A stretch of 59,944 nucleotides of DNA from a virus. Each line of letters begins with the position of its first letter. Positions within the stretch are counted from its first letter, which is position 1. Both the position numbers and the translations under genes were made by a program. A model generated the notes under the pieces. It saw only the letters and a program-made list of their open reading frames with translations, did no database searches and was not told the DNA's origin. The stretch is taken from IMG/VR virus record IMGVR_UViG_3300005525_000005, positions 1-59,944 of that record; one strand, given 5' to 3'. Shown here one piece after another: positions 37,496 through 46,990 of the stretch.

Positions 37496-40400
37496 TTATC
37501 TTCCGAATAGCTGATGCATCTGTTGTACCATGCCGCCTTTGGCAAACTTAGTTGGCTTAAGAGCTAGCTCTTTGTATTTTGGCAACAAGTCGTAAGCTTT
37601 GTCTTCTTCCATTGTTCTGCCTTTATGATCTTTGGCATACAACTCGTTAACAATTTTCTTCACTTTAGCTGGCTCACGAAGATATTCTATGCGGTTTAGT
37701 TTTGCTGGAAACTCTTGTGCAAATGTTGCTTCTGTTACTTTTTTAGCTTCTTCAACTGCTTTTTCAATAGCACTATTTATCCGCGCTTGTTTTTGTTCGC
37801 TTGTGAAAGAAGAATAGTCTGAACGCTTAATGGCAGAATCAACAAAGTCAAGGGCATTCTTGTTTACGTTCTGAATGAAGAGCCTGTCAAAGTCTTTGTC
37901 ACCAGTTGGACGACCATATACCTTGTATAGGTCTACGCTGTGCTTGATGATTTCCTTCTCTGCTGCTGTTGGTTCGGTAATCGGACGGAAACCAACAAGA
38001 CGGTTGAAGAACTCGCCTTCCTTCATCGGTGTTTCTTGTTCTTTGAAACGAGTAACGGCAGGAGGTAAAGATTCCTTAACAACAGGCAACTTCGCTTGTA
38101 CACGCTGTACAGCCGCTTCAGCCATGCGACCCGGCATTGTGTCAGCATTCAACACATTAGGATCACGTGCCATGATGGCTTCGTCACCACGAATCAAATC
38201 GAACATGTCGAAGATTTGCTTGGTGACGAACGGCTGAGTGAATCGCCCTAAGAAGTCACCTGAAATTTTACCTAATGATTCAAGAGCCTTTGCACCTTTT
38301 TCATCGCTTTGAAATACTTCTTGAATAGACTGAAGAAAGGTGTGTTGGGTGCCTGCTGGTGCCTTAAATCCAACAATAGATTCCATAATTTCTCTACTAG
38401 GAGCTTGTCCTGTACCGTTGGCAACGTCACGTGCAAACCAATCACCGAGTCCCAAATACTGAGCAATTGGAAAAATAGATTTAACGTCTACTGTCCCAGA
38501 AGGAGTTTTTAGTTCATTCCAATTTGAATCTAAATTATTCTTGCGATAGTCATATGCTGCTGCCAGCATGCCCAAACCAACAGTGGCTTGAATAGCCTTG
38601 GTAGCGCCTTCACGTGCCACCATCTCAGCCTTCTCAAGCTGACCAGCAGCACGAAGCTTTGCAGCTTGTGCAACATACTCGGTAGCACCGACAAAACCCA
38701 ATGGGCTATATTTATATTGGAAAGCAATAGCGTTGGTTACAAAGCGTGGGAACGGAATAAATAGTGACATGGTGGGGAGTTCTGCTCCCTTTACAAAATA
38801 TGCACCAGCCCTCTCAGACAAATCTTCAAATGCAGAAAACGACTTAGCATACATCTGCGGAGAATAAGAAAACGTATCCTTGAATGAATCGTCAAGAGCC
38901 CTCTTCAAAACTGATGTAGGGATGTCCTTGTTCTGAGCTAATACATCTTTATACAAATCAACACCAACACGACGAAGCTCTCTGTCAAGCGATGCAGCAA
39001 ATGATGCGCGGCGATACATGCCATCCATTGCGTTGTTGAGTGTCTGCGACCAACGAGAAAGCTTGTCGAGTGATTGCTCCCAACGAGTATTAGAAACTGC
39101 GTTAAGATCGACATCCGGTGTAGCTGAAGAAATGCGACTGAGCAACGACGGATTGTTCTCCAATACCTTTTCTGTGATGTCTTCAGCAAGACCATTCTTC
39201 CGCATGTAGTAGAAGGTGCCTATAGCGTCCTTGAACGAGTCGCCCATCGTCTGACGTAGGGTGGCTAGCTTCTTACCATCAGCAGCGTCTAGTGCCGTTC
39301 CTACGCTGTAACGGATGCCTTCAAGCATCTGCACACCCGTCTTCATTGAAACACCAATGGTGTTGCCGACGATGTTACGCGCAAGCGTATCGATACCAGA
39401 AGTGATGAGTGCTTTAGATGTTCGCTCAACAGTTCTAACACCTTCACCAAATCTTGTTAGCGCACTAACTTGATTGTTATCAACACCATACAATTCATTC
39501 ATTCGTTTGTCGAAGGCAGGATCAATTTCGCGCATGCGTTTGAGCGCCTTCGCAGCGACAGAATAAGCTTGTAAAATCTGACCAGCTTCAGACGCGGTCG
39601 TCTTCGTCATTGCAGCAAATTGATCTGGTCGCAAGCCAGCTTTGTTAATTGCAGACTCTAATGCTGCGTCATCAATTTTATCTACCTGTGACAATGTCCG
39701 ATTGATGGCATCGCTGACGAGTTCCTTTGCAGGATTAAATCCAAACTGCTCAGGATTGTCCTTCATCAACTGCAAAGCAAAGCGCACAGCCGTCTTGCTG
39801 TAAGCTTCCTGCACTTTGCTGTCTGTTACAGCCGCTGCAGGATCAACTTCATTCAACAAAGCCTTACCATAGGCTTTAACATATTGAGAATGAACAGTTT
39901 CAAAGTCTTTGCTGAGAGCGTTAGAAATAGCCTCTTCGTCTTTTGTCAGAGGTGCCGTAGGATTGGCAGGAGTGATGTTGCGACGAACGAGTTCTTCGCC
40001 AATGATTTCACCACGCTCCTTAATCGTCGGAGCCTTCGTCAGCTTTGCTGACACCGCACCGCTGACAACACCGGGCAATAGCGTTGCCATAGCAGCACCA
40101 GCAGCACTAAACTCTGGCACTTCTTTGCCTTGTTGTCGCGCTGTCTCTTGATCAAGACGCAATTGCGTGGCGTAGCTTGCTCCACCAATGGCAGATTCAG
40201 TGCCAGCAGACACGCCCACTTCAGCCAGTTTAGCTCTTTTACCTAATGCCGTTTTCTGTGCAGCGCGTGTTGTTGCTTCTTCTGCAAGCGATTTAACACC
40301 AGTACGAGCAACAATGCTGGAAGCTGCCTTACCAAAACCAAAACCTAAGTATGTCGATGCGTCAGTGAGAATTGCATAAGCAACATCAAGACCAGCCTTC

Positions 40401-41005
40401 AACTTATTCGGGTTGTCTTCAGCTTCCGAATAAAGCTGACGGAACTGCGCAATCTGATTGGCTTTATCTGCACCAGAGTTTTTAATAGCAATGAGTTCTG
40501 GCACCAATCCAAAGACGTTGTTGTATTCTGTCAGACGTCGATTGGTGTAAGCACGATCAACAAATTGCTTACGTGTCTCTTTAGCTGGATCAAAAGGACG
40601 CTCACCAACAGCCTTCATACCCTTGTTGATGACATCGAGATAGTCATCGCGAGTAATTAGCTCTTGATAGGGAATCTCTAGCGCTTTCTGTTCTTCCTTA
40701 CGAACCTGAATGTTTTGCTGACGTTGCTGTCTGTTCTGTGAAGCAAAGACACCAAAGGCAGCACCACCAGTGCCTTCAACGGGCGCTGTTGTTGACGGTG
40801 CTAGTTCTGTAGATTGCCACCGCTTACGAGCATCGGCAGCTTCTTTACGAATCTTCTCAATGGTGTCTGGAGTGCCACCAACGGGTGTGCCAAACTTTGA
40901 AAAGTCTGGTGTTGAAGAAGGCTCTACAGGCGTACCAAACTTTGAGAAGTCTAGCGCAGAAGAAGACTCAACAGGTGTGCCAAATTTTGAGAAGTCTAGT
41001 GCCAT
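37496..41005 (-). CDS. Giant internal/ejection virion protein with triple N-terminal repeat
   Basis: A 1169-aa protein, the size of T7 gp16-like ejection proteins. It opens with three 15-residue repeats sharing FSKFGTPV (residues 2-46). The bulk is predicted helical with hydrophobic segments such as NIVGNTIGVSMKTGVQMLEG and AIQATVGLGMLAAAYDY, which could insert in the host membrane. The C-terminus is FAKGGMVQQMHQLFGR. No lysozyme or protease motif is seen. Role in DNA ejection is inferred from size, position and lack of a tape-measure gene. Confidence 0.7.
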   Translation of the reverse strand: MALDFSKFGTPVESSSALDFSKFGTPVEPSSTPDFSKFGTPVGGTPDTIEKIRKEAADARKRWQSTELAPSTTAPVEGTGGAAFGVFASQNRQQRQQNIQVRKEEQKALEIPYQELITRDDYLDVINKGMKAVGERPFDPAKETRKQFVDRAYTNRRLTEYNNVFGLVPELIAIKNSGADKANQIAQFRQLYSEAEDNPNKLKAGLDVAYAILTDASTYLGFGFGKAASSIVARTGVKSLAEEATTRAAQKTALGKRAKLAEVGVSAGTESAIGGASYATQLRLDQETARQQGKEVPEFSAAGAAMATLLPGVVSGAVSAKLTKAPTIKERGEIIGEELVRRNITPANPTAPLTKDEEAISNALSKDFETVHSQYVKAYGKALLNEVDPAAAVTDSKVQEAYSKTAVRFALQLMKDNPEQFGFNPAKELVSDAINRTLSQVDKIDDAALESAINKAGLRPDQFAAMTKTTASEAGQILQAYSVAAKALKRMREIDPAFDKRMNELYGVDNNQVSALTRFGEGVRTVERTSKALITSGIDTLARNIVGNTIGVSMKTGVQMLEGIRYSVGTALDAADGKKLATLRQTMGDSFKDAIGTFYYMRKNGLAEDITEKVLENNPSLLSRISSATPDVDLNAVSNTRWEQSLDKLSRWSQTLNNAMDGMYRRASFAASLDRELRRVGVDLYKDVLAQNKDIPTSVLKRALDDSFKDTFSYSPQMYAKSFSAFEDLSERAGAYFVKGAELPTMSLFIPFPRFVTNAIAFQYKYSPLGFVGATEYVAQAAKLRAAGQLEKAEMVAREGATKAIQATVGLGMLAAAYDYRKNNLDSNWNELKTPSGTVDVKSIFPIAQYLGLGDWFARDVANGTGQAPSREIMESIVGFKAPAGTQHTFLQSIQEVFQSDEKGAKALESLGKISGDFLGRFTQPFVTKQIFDMFDLIRGDEAIMARDPNVLNADTMPGRMAEAAVQRVQAKLPVVKESLPPAVTRFKEQETPMKEGEFFNRLVGFRPITEPTAAEKEIIKHSVDLYKVYGRPTGDKDFDRLFIQNVNKNALDFVDSAIKRSDYSSFTSEQKQARINSAIEKAVEEAKKVTEATFAQEFPAKLNRIEYLREPAKVKKIVNELYAKDHKGRTMEEDKAYDLLPKYKELALKPTKFAKGGMVQQMHQLFGR

Positions 41006-41007
41006 GA

Positions 41008-42522
41008 TTAGTTCTTGATGTACACTTGTTTATCTTTAGGGTTGATGTATGGTGTGCCCGGTGGTAGCGCCTCAAATTCTGCCGTTGTTTTAGGCTCTGC
41101 AGGTTTTCTAGCAGCAGCAGGCGCAGCCGCTGGCGCTCCCTGCCCAGCCCTACCCGGACCCGGTGTACGTGGTGGTGCAGATGCTGCAGGCGCTGGTGCG
41201 GCTGATGCTGCCCCTGTTCGTGGCGGCAGTGTTTTGGGTTCGGGTTTCACCTCAACATCTAAACTCCGCTCTGGTTTCGTTGGTGATAACACCTTATTGC
41301 CATCAAACTTGAAGAAAAACTCGCTCAATGCTCCTCTGACAAGAGGATTGACAACAGTGTTGTCTTGCTTAATATATCCAGATTGTTTTGCGGCTTCCAA
41401 TATTGCCTGTTGTTCGGTAAATAAGAGGTGTTGTTCAACAAGTTCTTGAGGCAGTTGCCCGTCATATTGTGATGTCTGACCAACAGTCCTTCCATTTTCA
41501 TCTTTTTGATCAATAATCTTCCAATCTTTCTTTCTTCCGAATGTCCTTAGAACAGCGCTATTAGCTGACCTTCTAAATATATTCCTATAAGCAGACTCTT
41601 TAGTAGGATCAAGCGGGTATGGTTCGTTTCTATCTGCATACTGTTTTCTTTCTTTATCGTCATTATCGAGATATGCCCGCGCCTCCTTCACTTGTTCTTC
41701 TGTATAGTTTTGTGGTGCCCTCACAATGTGCTTATATTTCGCCATAGTTTGAGCATAATCCGCTTGAGGTGGTGTAAGATTTTTACGAATAGTTGTATAG
41801 TTATTAAACGCAGTTCTTGCATCAACGGCTCTTGGATCAGTTTTACCAAACTCCATTTCTGCGCTGATTGCTCTAGCCTCAAGCCTAGCCTGTGTTTGCT
41901 CTGGAGTTAGTTCCTTCTTCTCCTTCTTAGGAAACGCATCAAAATTAATAGCACCAACCGGCTCAGGCATCTTAGGCCCAACACCAGACTCAGCACGTGC
42001 CACATCCTGCAGCGTCAAGCCACGTGCTGATGCAAGCTGTTCAAAGCGCTTGGTTTGAGACGATGCAGACGGAGCAAAGAATGATGACCGACCTTGAGGC
42101 TCCAGCAGCTTTGCAGGCTCTACTTGTTGTTTAGCACGAACAGCGTTGTTAATAGCATCATCAACAGTGCCTGTCATTGTTGAGAGAAGCTGCGTATTTG
42201 CACTGATAAAAGTTTTAGGATCGATCTTAAGGCTCATCTCCGGGTCTGATTTTGCTTTCTTAAAAGCTTCAAAAACCGTAGGAGAAAACAAATAGGCTTT
42301 CTGAAGCTCTGGATCGTCAACACCAAGCTGAATGAGTTCGGCTTTACGCGAACGAAGCTCATCCTCCATCTCCTTAGCTTGCTTCTCTTGCTGCAGCTTC
42401 AACACAGACGCACGTTCAATGCGTCCCTGCAGAGCAGCGCTAGAGAACTTGCGCTCTTCTTCAATGCGCTCATACATGCCTTCGGCAAGGCCAGCGCCAA
42501 ATCCAGCGAGACTAAATCCCAT
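41008..42522 (-). CDS. Internal virion protein with coiled coil and Pro/Ala linker
   Basis: A 504-aa protein. A glycine-rich hydrophobic start (GFSLAGFGAGLAEGMYERIE) leads into a coiled coil (about residues 20-65), a helical middle, and a Pro/Ala-rich linker at about 430-475, and it ends with ALPPGTPYINPKDKQVYIKN, a closing motif known from other phage virion proteins. Probably part of the ejection assembly with the 1001- and 1169-aa proteins. Confidence 0.65.
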   Translation of the reverse strand: MGFSLAGFGAGLAEGMYERIEEERKFSSAALQGRIERASVLKLQQEKQAKEMEDELRSRKAELIQLGVDDPELQKAYLFSPTVFEAFKKAKSDPEMSLKIDPKTFISANTQLLSTMTGTVDDAINNAVRAKQQVEPAKLLEPQGRSSFFAPSASSQTKRFEQLASARGLTLQDVARAESGVGPKMPEPVGAINFDAFPKKEKKELTPEQTQARLEARAISAEMEFGKTDPRAVDARTAFNNYTTIRKNLTPPQADYAQTMAKYKHIVRAPQNYTEEQVKEARAYLDNDDKERKQYADRNEPYPLDPTKESAYRNIFRRSANSAVLRTFGRKKDWKIIDQKDENGRTVGQTSQYDGQLPQELVEQHLLFTEQQAILEAAKQSGYIKQDNTVVNPLVRGALSEFFFKFDGNKVLSPTKPERSLDVEVKPEPKTLPPRTGAASAAPAPAASAPPRTPGPGRAGQGAPAAAPAAARKPAEPKTTAEFEALPPGTPYINPKDKQVYIKN

Positions 42523-42980
42523 TATTTCTTCCTCCGAGCAATGAGGCCACCAGTTTCTTCTTTGACTTCCTGCATTTCGGTGACAGCTTCAGCCATCACT
42601 TTCTCAATAGCTTCAATTGGCATAGTGCGCAGGGTCTGCATGTCTTCAGCTTGGATGACATACTTAACACCATAGATTTCAGCAAGCGCAATCATCAACT
42701 CCACCAGCACAGGCTTTACCAACATGCCAGCATCAATGGTGTGCATGCCTTCCATGACACCCATTCTTATCATGCCTTCAGCAATGGACAACAAAGGCAC
42801 ATCACGCTTGATGACACTAATGACATTAGTAATCATGTCTTCATCAACAAGCCTGTCAGAGTAGTAGTCAACGACTTCGTCTAGTGACACATACTTCGGA
42901 GGCTGCTCCCACGGAGCATTGCCGGGAGCGCCCGTCAACGAAATGCCGGGAATAGGTTGATGAAGAAAATCAGGTTTCAT
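42522..42980 (-). CDS. Conserved-type small structural protein
   Basis: A 152-aa helical protein whose start (IPGISLTGAPGNAPWEQPPK) is a conserved block in podovirus late regions. The C-terminus is ETGGLIARRKK. It shares a base with the gene downstream and overlaps the 67-aa gene by 11 bases. Likely a minor virion or assembly protein; no function assigned. Confidence 0.7.
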   Translation of the reverse strand: MKPDFLHQPIPGISLTGAPGNAPWEQPPKYVSLDEVVDYYSDRLVDEDMITNVISVIKRDVPLLSIAEGMIRMGVMEGMHTIDAGMLVKPVLVELMIALAEIYGVKYVIQAEDMQTLRTMPIEAIEKVMAEAVTEMQEVKEETGGLIARRKK

Positions 42981-43173
42981 TCTTTGCCTTCACTTTCTGT
43001 GCTGTCTTACGGATGGTGGCGATGTAAGAAGCGATGGTGTCGATGTAGTCGCTCTCAGATGATGGCATCTTATCCTTTCGAGACATGATGCCGCCTTCGC
43101 TCTTTGAAGGCTTCTTGTTCATCTTATTGATGCGCTCTTCAACCTGCGCCATAAACTTTTTGTAGTTTTGCAT
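42970..43173 (-). CDS. Small basic helical protein
   Basis: A 67-aa Lys-rich protein with two helices (MAQVEERINKMNKKPSKSEG and TIASYIATIRKTAQKV) joined by a SEGGIMSRK segment. It is coupled to its neighbour. Possibly a partner of the internal virion proteins. Confidence 0.6.
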   Translation of the reverse strand: MQNYKKFMAQVEERINKMNKKPSKSEGGIMSRKDKMPSSESDYIDTIASYIATIRKTAQKVKAKNET

Positions 43174-43182
43174 TGTTATTCC

Positions 43183-46100
43183 TTAGCCCTTAAATGGATT
43201 TGAAAAACCTAACCAATCAAGGCCCTTTTCAAGCCAGTTAAGACCTTCTTCAATCGCCTTTTCGCCAGTTTTTGTACCAGCAAGACCAACGAGCAGTTTA
43301 CCCCAAGCACCGCTAGTTTCAGCATCAATGCCTTCACGCTGTACATCAGCCCGCAACAATACTTCAGCAAACGACGCAGCCCTGTCTTCAGCGCGTTCAT
43401 AGCTATCGAACACCATCTTCACTTGATCGCGATAGAGTTGCACTTCGTTATTATATTGCGCCATCGTCATGTTGTTCATGGCTTGTGCGTTAGCGAAGTT
43501 GGCAGCGTTTGTTGCAGCAGTGTTGGCAGTGCTTACCTGCGCCAATAGTTGCGCGTTTGCTTGATCAATTACTGTGCGATTTGTAACGTTAAATTGCTCA
43601 CGTTGCGACTTTAGCTGCGAGTTATATTTCGCCATTGCATTGGCTTCACCAGTATTAAACTGCTCCATCGCATTCTTTTGAGCAGCATTAAACTGTGACA
43701 CCTGAGTGGTGAGCGATGCAGCAAACTGATCAGCCTGTTGCTTATTTGTAGCATTAAACTGCTTCGCTGCATTCTCAGCCGCAGCATCGGACAACGCAAC
43801 CTGTGCAAGCTGCTGCGCCTTGAACAACGCTGTCTTCTGCGTATTATCAAGATTCGCCATGTCCATTGCCAAAAAGGCTTGAGCATTCTGAACAGCAGCT
43901 TGTTGTCGTGCGTTCAGATTTGCCATGTCCATTGTGGCAGTGGCAGCAGCATTAGCAAGCACTACAGCCTGCTGATTGCTCATGTCTTGCAAGTTGATCT
44001 GCTGAATGAACTGCGCGTTTGCTATTGCGTTCTGTTGCTTTGCAGTGAAGTTCACTTGAGCAATTTCAGCAATGCGAGAAGCATTAACAATTGCTGTTTG
44101 CTGCTTGTTGCTGAGTTCTTGTCCCTTTAGAGATGCTTCAATCTGAGCATTGGCAATTGCTGTTTGTTGACGAGTAGACAAGTTTGCCAAATCAACTTGC
44201 AGATTTTCTGCAGAACGAGCAAGCATTGCCTGCTGTGAGTTTGACAGATTGATGTTGTTAACTTCAGCAACACGGGCAGCGTTAACAAGTGCTGCTTGTG
44301 TGCGAACATCAAGATTTTTCTCAGCAGCAGCAGCACGAAACTGTGCATTAGCCAACACTGTTGCCTGTGTATTAGACAGGTTCTGAGACTGCAACGAAAA
44401 CGCATTAGCGCTGTTTTGCAACGCAGCTTGCTGACGAGCATTCAGATTGGCAAGCTCCATCTGTTGAGCATTAGCAGCGTTAGCCAACGCCACTTGTTGA
44501 CGATTGTTTAGGTTCGTCAACTCCATCTGAGTGAATGTTTGCGCATCAGCAGCAGCAAGCGGTGTAACAGCCTCCATAGCCGCTTGAACAATGGCAGCAC
44601 CTGCCATACTGCTGCCACCAAGACCACGCGCTGCCATAATGGCATTTGCGTTCCTCATGGCACCAGCAGCCCATGCAGGAGTGCCGTCATTGAAATCAGC
44701 CATGTACTTCTCAAGCTGATTACGGACAGTCATTTCAGCTTGTACACGCCCCTGTTGTGCTTCGGCTTGTCCAATAAACAAATTGCCTTGAGCAGCTAGC
44801 GCAACAGCATCGCTATTGAGCTTATCCATTGTTGCTGCAACAGCCTGCACTGTTTCCATTTGCAGCTTTTGCTTATCAACATCGATAAGCTCTCCAGTAG
44901 TTACGTCACGTGTTTTTGCTTCAATTTGAGACTGATATGTAGACTGTTCAGCTTTGGCAGTAGGAGCGCCACCGACATCGGCAACAGTAGCTGCCTTAGC
45001 AAGCATCTCCGGTGTTTGTGCTAACGGCTCAACAGCAGATACTTCTGCAGCTTTAGCAGGCGCAACAGCTTTAGCGATAGCTCCTTCTGACAAAGTGCCT
45101 GTTTGAGCTACGGCTTTAGCACCTTCTGACAATGTGCCTTTTTCTGCAGTGAGCTTGTTCATCTGCTCTTGCACAGTGGGCATTGCTGTAGCGGCTTCGT
45201 AGGTTTGACCAGCAGCGACTTCTCCAGCTTTTGCCTGCTCTGCCTCTGCTGTTTTCGTCAGATCGGCTGTAGGCGCAGCACCGAGTTGATAGTCAGGCTT
45301 TGTAGGATCAAGCTTCAACCCATCTGTAGAGGTTTGTGCCGCTGTCACTTTCTGCGTTGCTCCAGCAATGGGAACACCTGTCGCTGAATATTCCATAGGT
45401 GACGTAGGCGCTGAAGCAGGCGCTGGCGTTGGTGTTGGTGTTGGAGACGGAGACGGAGCTGGAGCGGGCGGTGCCGGTGTAGGCGCTGGTGGAGCAGCAA
45501 CAGGAGCAGGAGTTACAGGCGTAATTGTAGTTGTACGCGGAGGACCAGAGGGTGCTGGTGTAGGAGATGGAGCAGGCGTTGGAGCCGGTGCAGGCGCTGA
45601 TGACGTACTATTCCAAGATATAGCTGGTGGAGCAGATGCACCAGAAGCCACCTCATATCCATTCTGACGCATCCAAGATATTACATCATCACTAACGCCA
45701 ACAGTTTTAAGCCACTCAGGAGTAATGTTGTTCTTGTTGTAAAAATCTATCTTTTTTTGTGCGCCTTCTGGACCCGTCCACGAATCCCACTCAGGCGGAA
45801 GCATTTTTTGTAAAGCCTGCTTTTTATCATATACATATTTTTCATTATATGCATTTTCATATGCAGCAAACTGTTGATGTGACTGAGGCCCATATTTTGC
45901 TTCAATTTGTTTGCGTATCGTATCTGCACTAAAAGTCTGACCTGAGAAACCTTCACGATACTTAATATATTCTGAAGCAATGTTTGTGTCGAAGTTTGTA
46001 GAAACATCACCACCAGTTTGATACTTACGAACAACACCACCCTTTGCCATATACTTATCAGCAACCATGCCATACTTCATCTGCAAAGCAGGAGAGCTTT

Positions 46101-46188
46101 GAAGAAACTCATCAAAGCCCTGCATAGGGCCTTCGTAGCCAAGCTTACGAGCTACGATTTCTTTTTGCTTTGCAGTGAATTTACTCAT
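43183..46188 (-). CDS. Internal virion protein with long 22/11-residue helical repeats
   Basis: A 1001-aa protein. The N-terminal domain carries MAKGGVVRKYQTGGDV (about residues 47-62). A Pro/Ala-rich, low-complexity linker spans about 195-275. From about residue 553 to 790 about eleven 22-residue repeats (pattern NLNARQQAALQNA) follow each other, then at least six 11-residue repeats centred on QFN to about 880. The 11-residue period indicates a hendecad, slightly right-handed coiled coil. A C-terminal helix ends GLNWLEKGLDWLGFSNPF, amphipathic. It is a good candidate for a channel or rod in the ejection apparatus. Confidence 0.75.
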   Translation of the reverse strand: MSKFTAKQKEIVARKLGYEGPMQGFDEFLQSSPALQMKYGMVADKYMAKGGVVRKYQTGGDVSTNFDTNIASEYIKYREGFSGQTFSADTIRKQIEAKYGPQSHQQFAAYENAYNEKYVYDKKQALQKMLPPEWDSWTGPEGAQKKIDFYNKNNITPEWLKTVGVSDDVISWMRQNGYEVASGASAPPAISWNSTSSAPAPAPTPAPSPTPAPSGPPRTTTITPVTPAPVAAPPAPTPAPPAPAPSPSPTPTPTPAPASAPTSPMEYSATGVPIAGATQKVTAAQTSTDGLKLDPTKPDYQLGAAPTADLTKTAEAEQAKAGEVAAGQTYEAATAMPTVQEQMNKLTAEKGTLSEGAKAVAQTGTLSEGAIAKAVAPAKAAEVSAVEPLAQTPEMLAKAATVADVGGAPTAKAEQSTYQSQIEAKTRDVTTGELIDVDKQKLQMETVQAVAATMDKLNSDAVALAAQGNLFIGQAEAQQGRVQAEMTVRNQLEKYMADFNDGTPAWAAGAMRNANAIMAARGLGGSSMAGAAIVQAAMEAVTPLAAADAQTFTQMELTNLNNRQQVALANAANAQQMELANLNARQQAALQNSANAFSLQSQNLSNTQATVLANAQFRAAAAEKNLDVRTQAALVNAARVAEVNNINLSNSQQAMLARSAENLQVDLANLSTRQQTAIANAQIEASLKGQELSNKQQTAIVNASRIAEIAQVNFTAKQQNAIANAQFIQQINLQDMSNQQAVVLANAAATATMDMANLNARQQAAVQNAQAFLAMDMANLDNTQKTALFKAQQLAQVALSDAAAENAAKQFNATNKQQADQFAASLTTQVSQFNAAQKNAMEQFNTGEANAMAKYNSQLKSQREQFNVTNRTVIDQANAQLLAQVSTANTAATNAANFANAQAMNNMTMAQYNNEVQLYRDQVKMVFDSYERAEDRAASFAEVLLRADVQREGIDAETSGAWGKLLVGLAGTKTGEKAIEEGLNWLEKGLDWLGFSNPFKG
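43545..44532 (-). repeat. Tandem repeats coding for 22- and 11-residue helical units
   Basis: Degenerate 66-bp and 33-bp periodic coding sequence within the 1001-aa gene. The consensus unit contains ARQQxAxxNA; the DNA copies are diverged, so the array is old. Confidence 0.85.
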
Positions 46189-46499
46189 ACTACTTTTCTC
46201 GGTGAAAGTAAGGCATCATTAATATATGGCATCAAAACAGTATTGTCTCTAAGAAGAGCAATGATTCCGCTAGTGATACAATATACTTGCCTTTCTGTTA
46301 GTTCAAGCTGAAATATTTCGTCAATGATGTGCAACGATTCGTGCAGTAGTGTATCAGCTTCCAATAGTCGTTGTTGTCCATCTTTGATGACTATTGTGCT
46401 GTTTTCAAAATCTACACCACCAACTTTCTCATCAAATTCCTCAACCTTTATTACATCATATTCTCTACCAACAATTTTTAACGAAGATGGAATTGTCAT
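46185..46499 (-). CDS. Small HExxH metallopeptidase-like protein
   Basis: A 104-aa protein with a zincin motif HESLH at residues 53-57 inside TLLHESLHIIDEIFQLELTE, like ImmA/SprT-type small metallopeptidases found in phages. An N-terminal beta pair (LKIVGREYDVIKVEEFD) fits that fold. It starts inside the lysozyme stop and ends inside the 1001-aa gene start. It may process a virion or host protein; activity is not proven. Confidence 0.7.
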   Translation of the reverse strand: MTIPSSLKIVGREYDVIKVEEFDEKVGGVDFENSTIVIKDGQQRLLEADTLLHESLHIIDEIFQLELTERQVYCITSGIIALLRDNTVLMPYINDALLSPRKVV

Positions 46500-46990
46500 T
46501 TAAGTAGTCTTGCTTCAGCTTGTCTACGTCTGGTAAGACCTGTCAATATTCTACCAGCAGCTTTGTTCCACTTCACTATCTCTTCTGCCGCACCATTCCA
46601 ATCTTTAGCATCAACACGTTTCTTCAATGTTGATATGCGATAGTTTCTGAGTCCGCAGTTATACGCGAAAGAGATAATTGCAGCAATACGTCTTGGAGGC
46701 TCTTGCAACAGCGTTGGAGACATTGTCAATACCCCAGCACAGAAATGTAACAGATGATTGTCTAGAGACTCTTCAGCCTGTTGTTGTGTCCACACAGTGT
46801 CATGCTTCACTTCAGGGCCTGTGCTGCCCCATCCTATCGTCCACGGCTGTGCGCCTGTACCGGGATCGGGATAGGCATGACAATCTCCATTAGGAAGTCG
46901 TCTAGCGTATCCCTCAAAAGGCTTACACAATGCTTCTTTAGCAATGGATATTGCTTCAGCGACCTGTGTATTTTTCAATGGGCCTACCAA
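46496..46990 (-). CDS. Endolysin, GH24 lysozyme (T4/R21 type)
   Basis: A 164-aa muramidase that breaks peptidoglycan for lysis. The catalytic glutamate is Glu26 in KPFEGYARR, with Asp42 in YPDPGTG and Thr51 in WTIGWGSTGP completing the E-D-T set of GH24. The remaining helical fold (ALISFAYNCG-like segment AAIISFAYNCGLRNYR) is typical. No signal-arrest leader is seen, so it needs the holin. Its start overlaps the holin-like gene by 35 bases. Confidence 0.92.
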   Translation of the reverse strand: MVGPLKNTQVAEAISIAKEALCKPFEGYARRLPNGDCHAYPDPGTGAQPWTIGWGSTGPEVKHDTVWTQQQAEESLDNHLLHFCAGVLTMSPTLLQEPPRRIAAIISFAYNCGLRNYRISTLKKRVDAKDWNGAAEEIVKWNKAAGRILTGLTRRRQAEARLLK

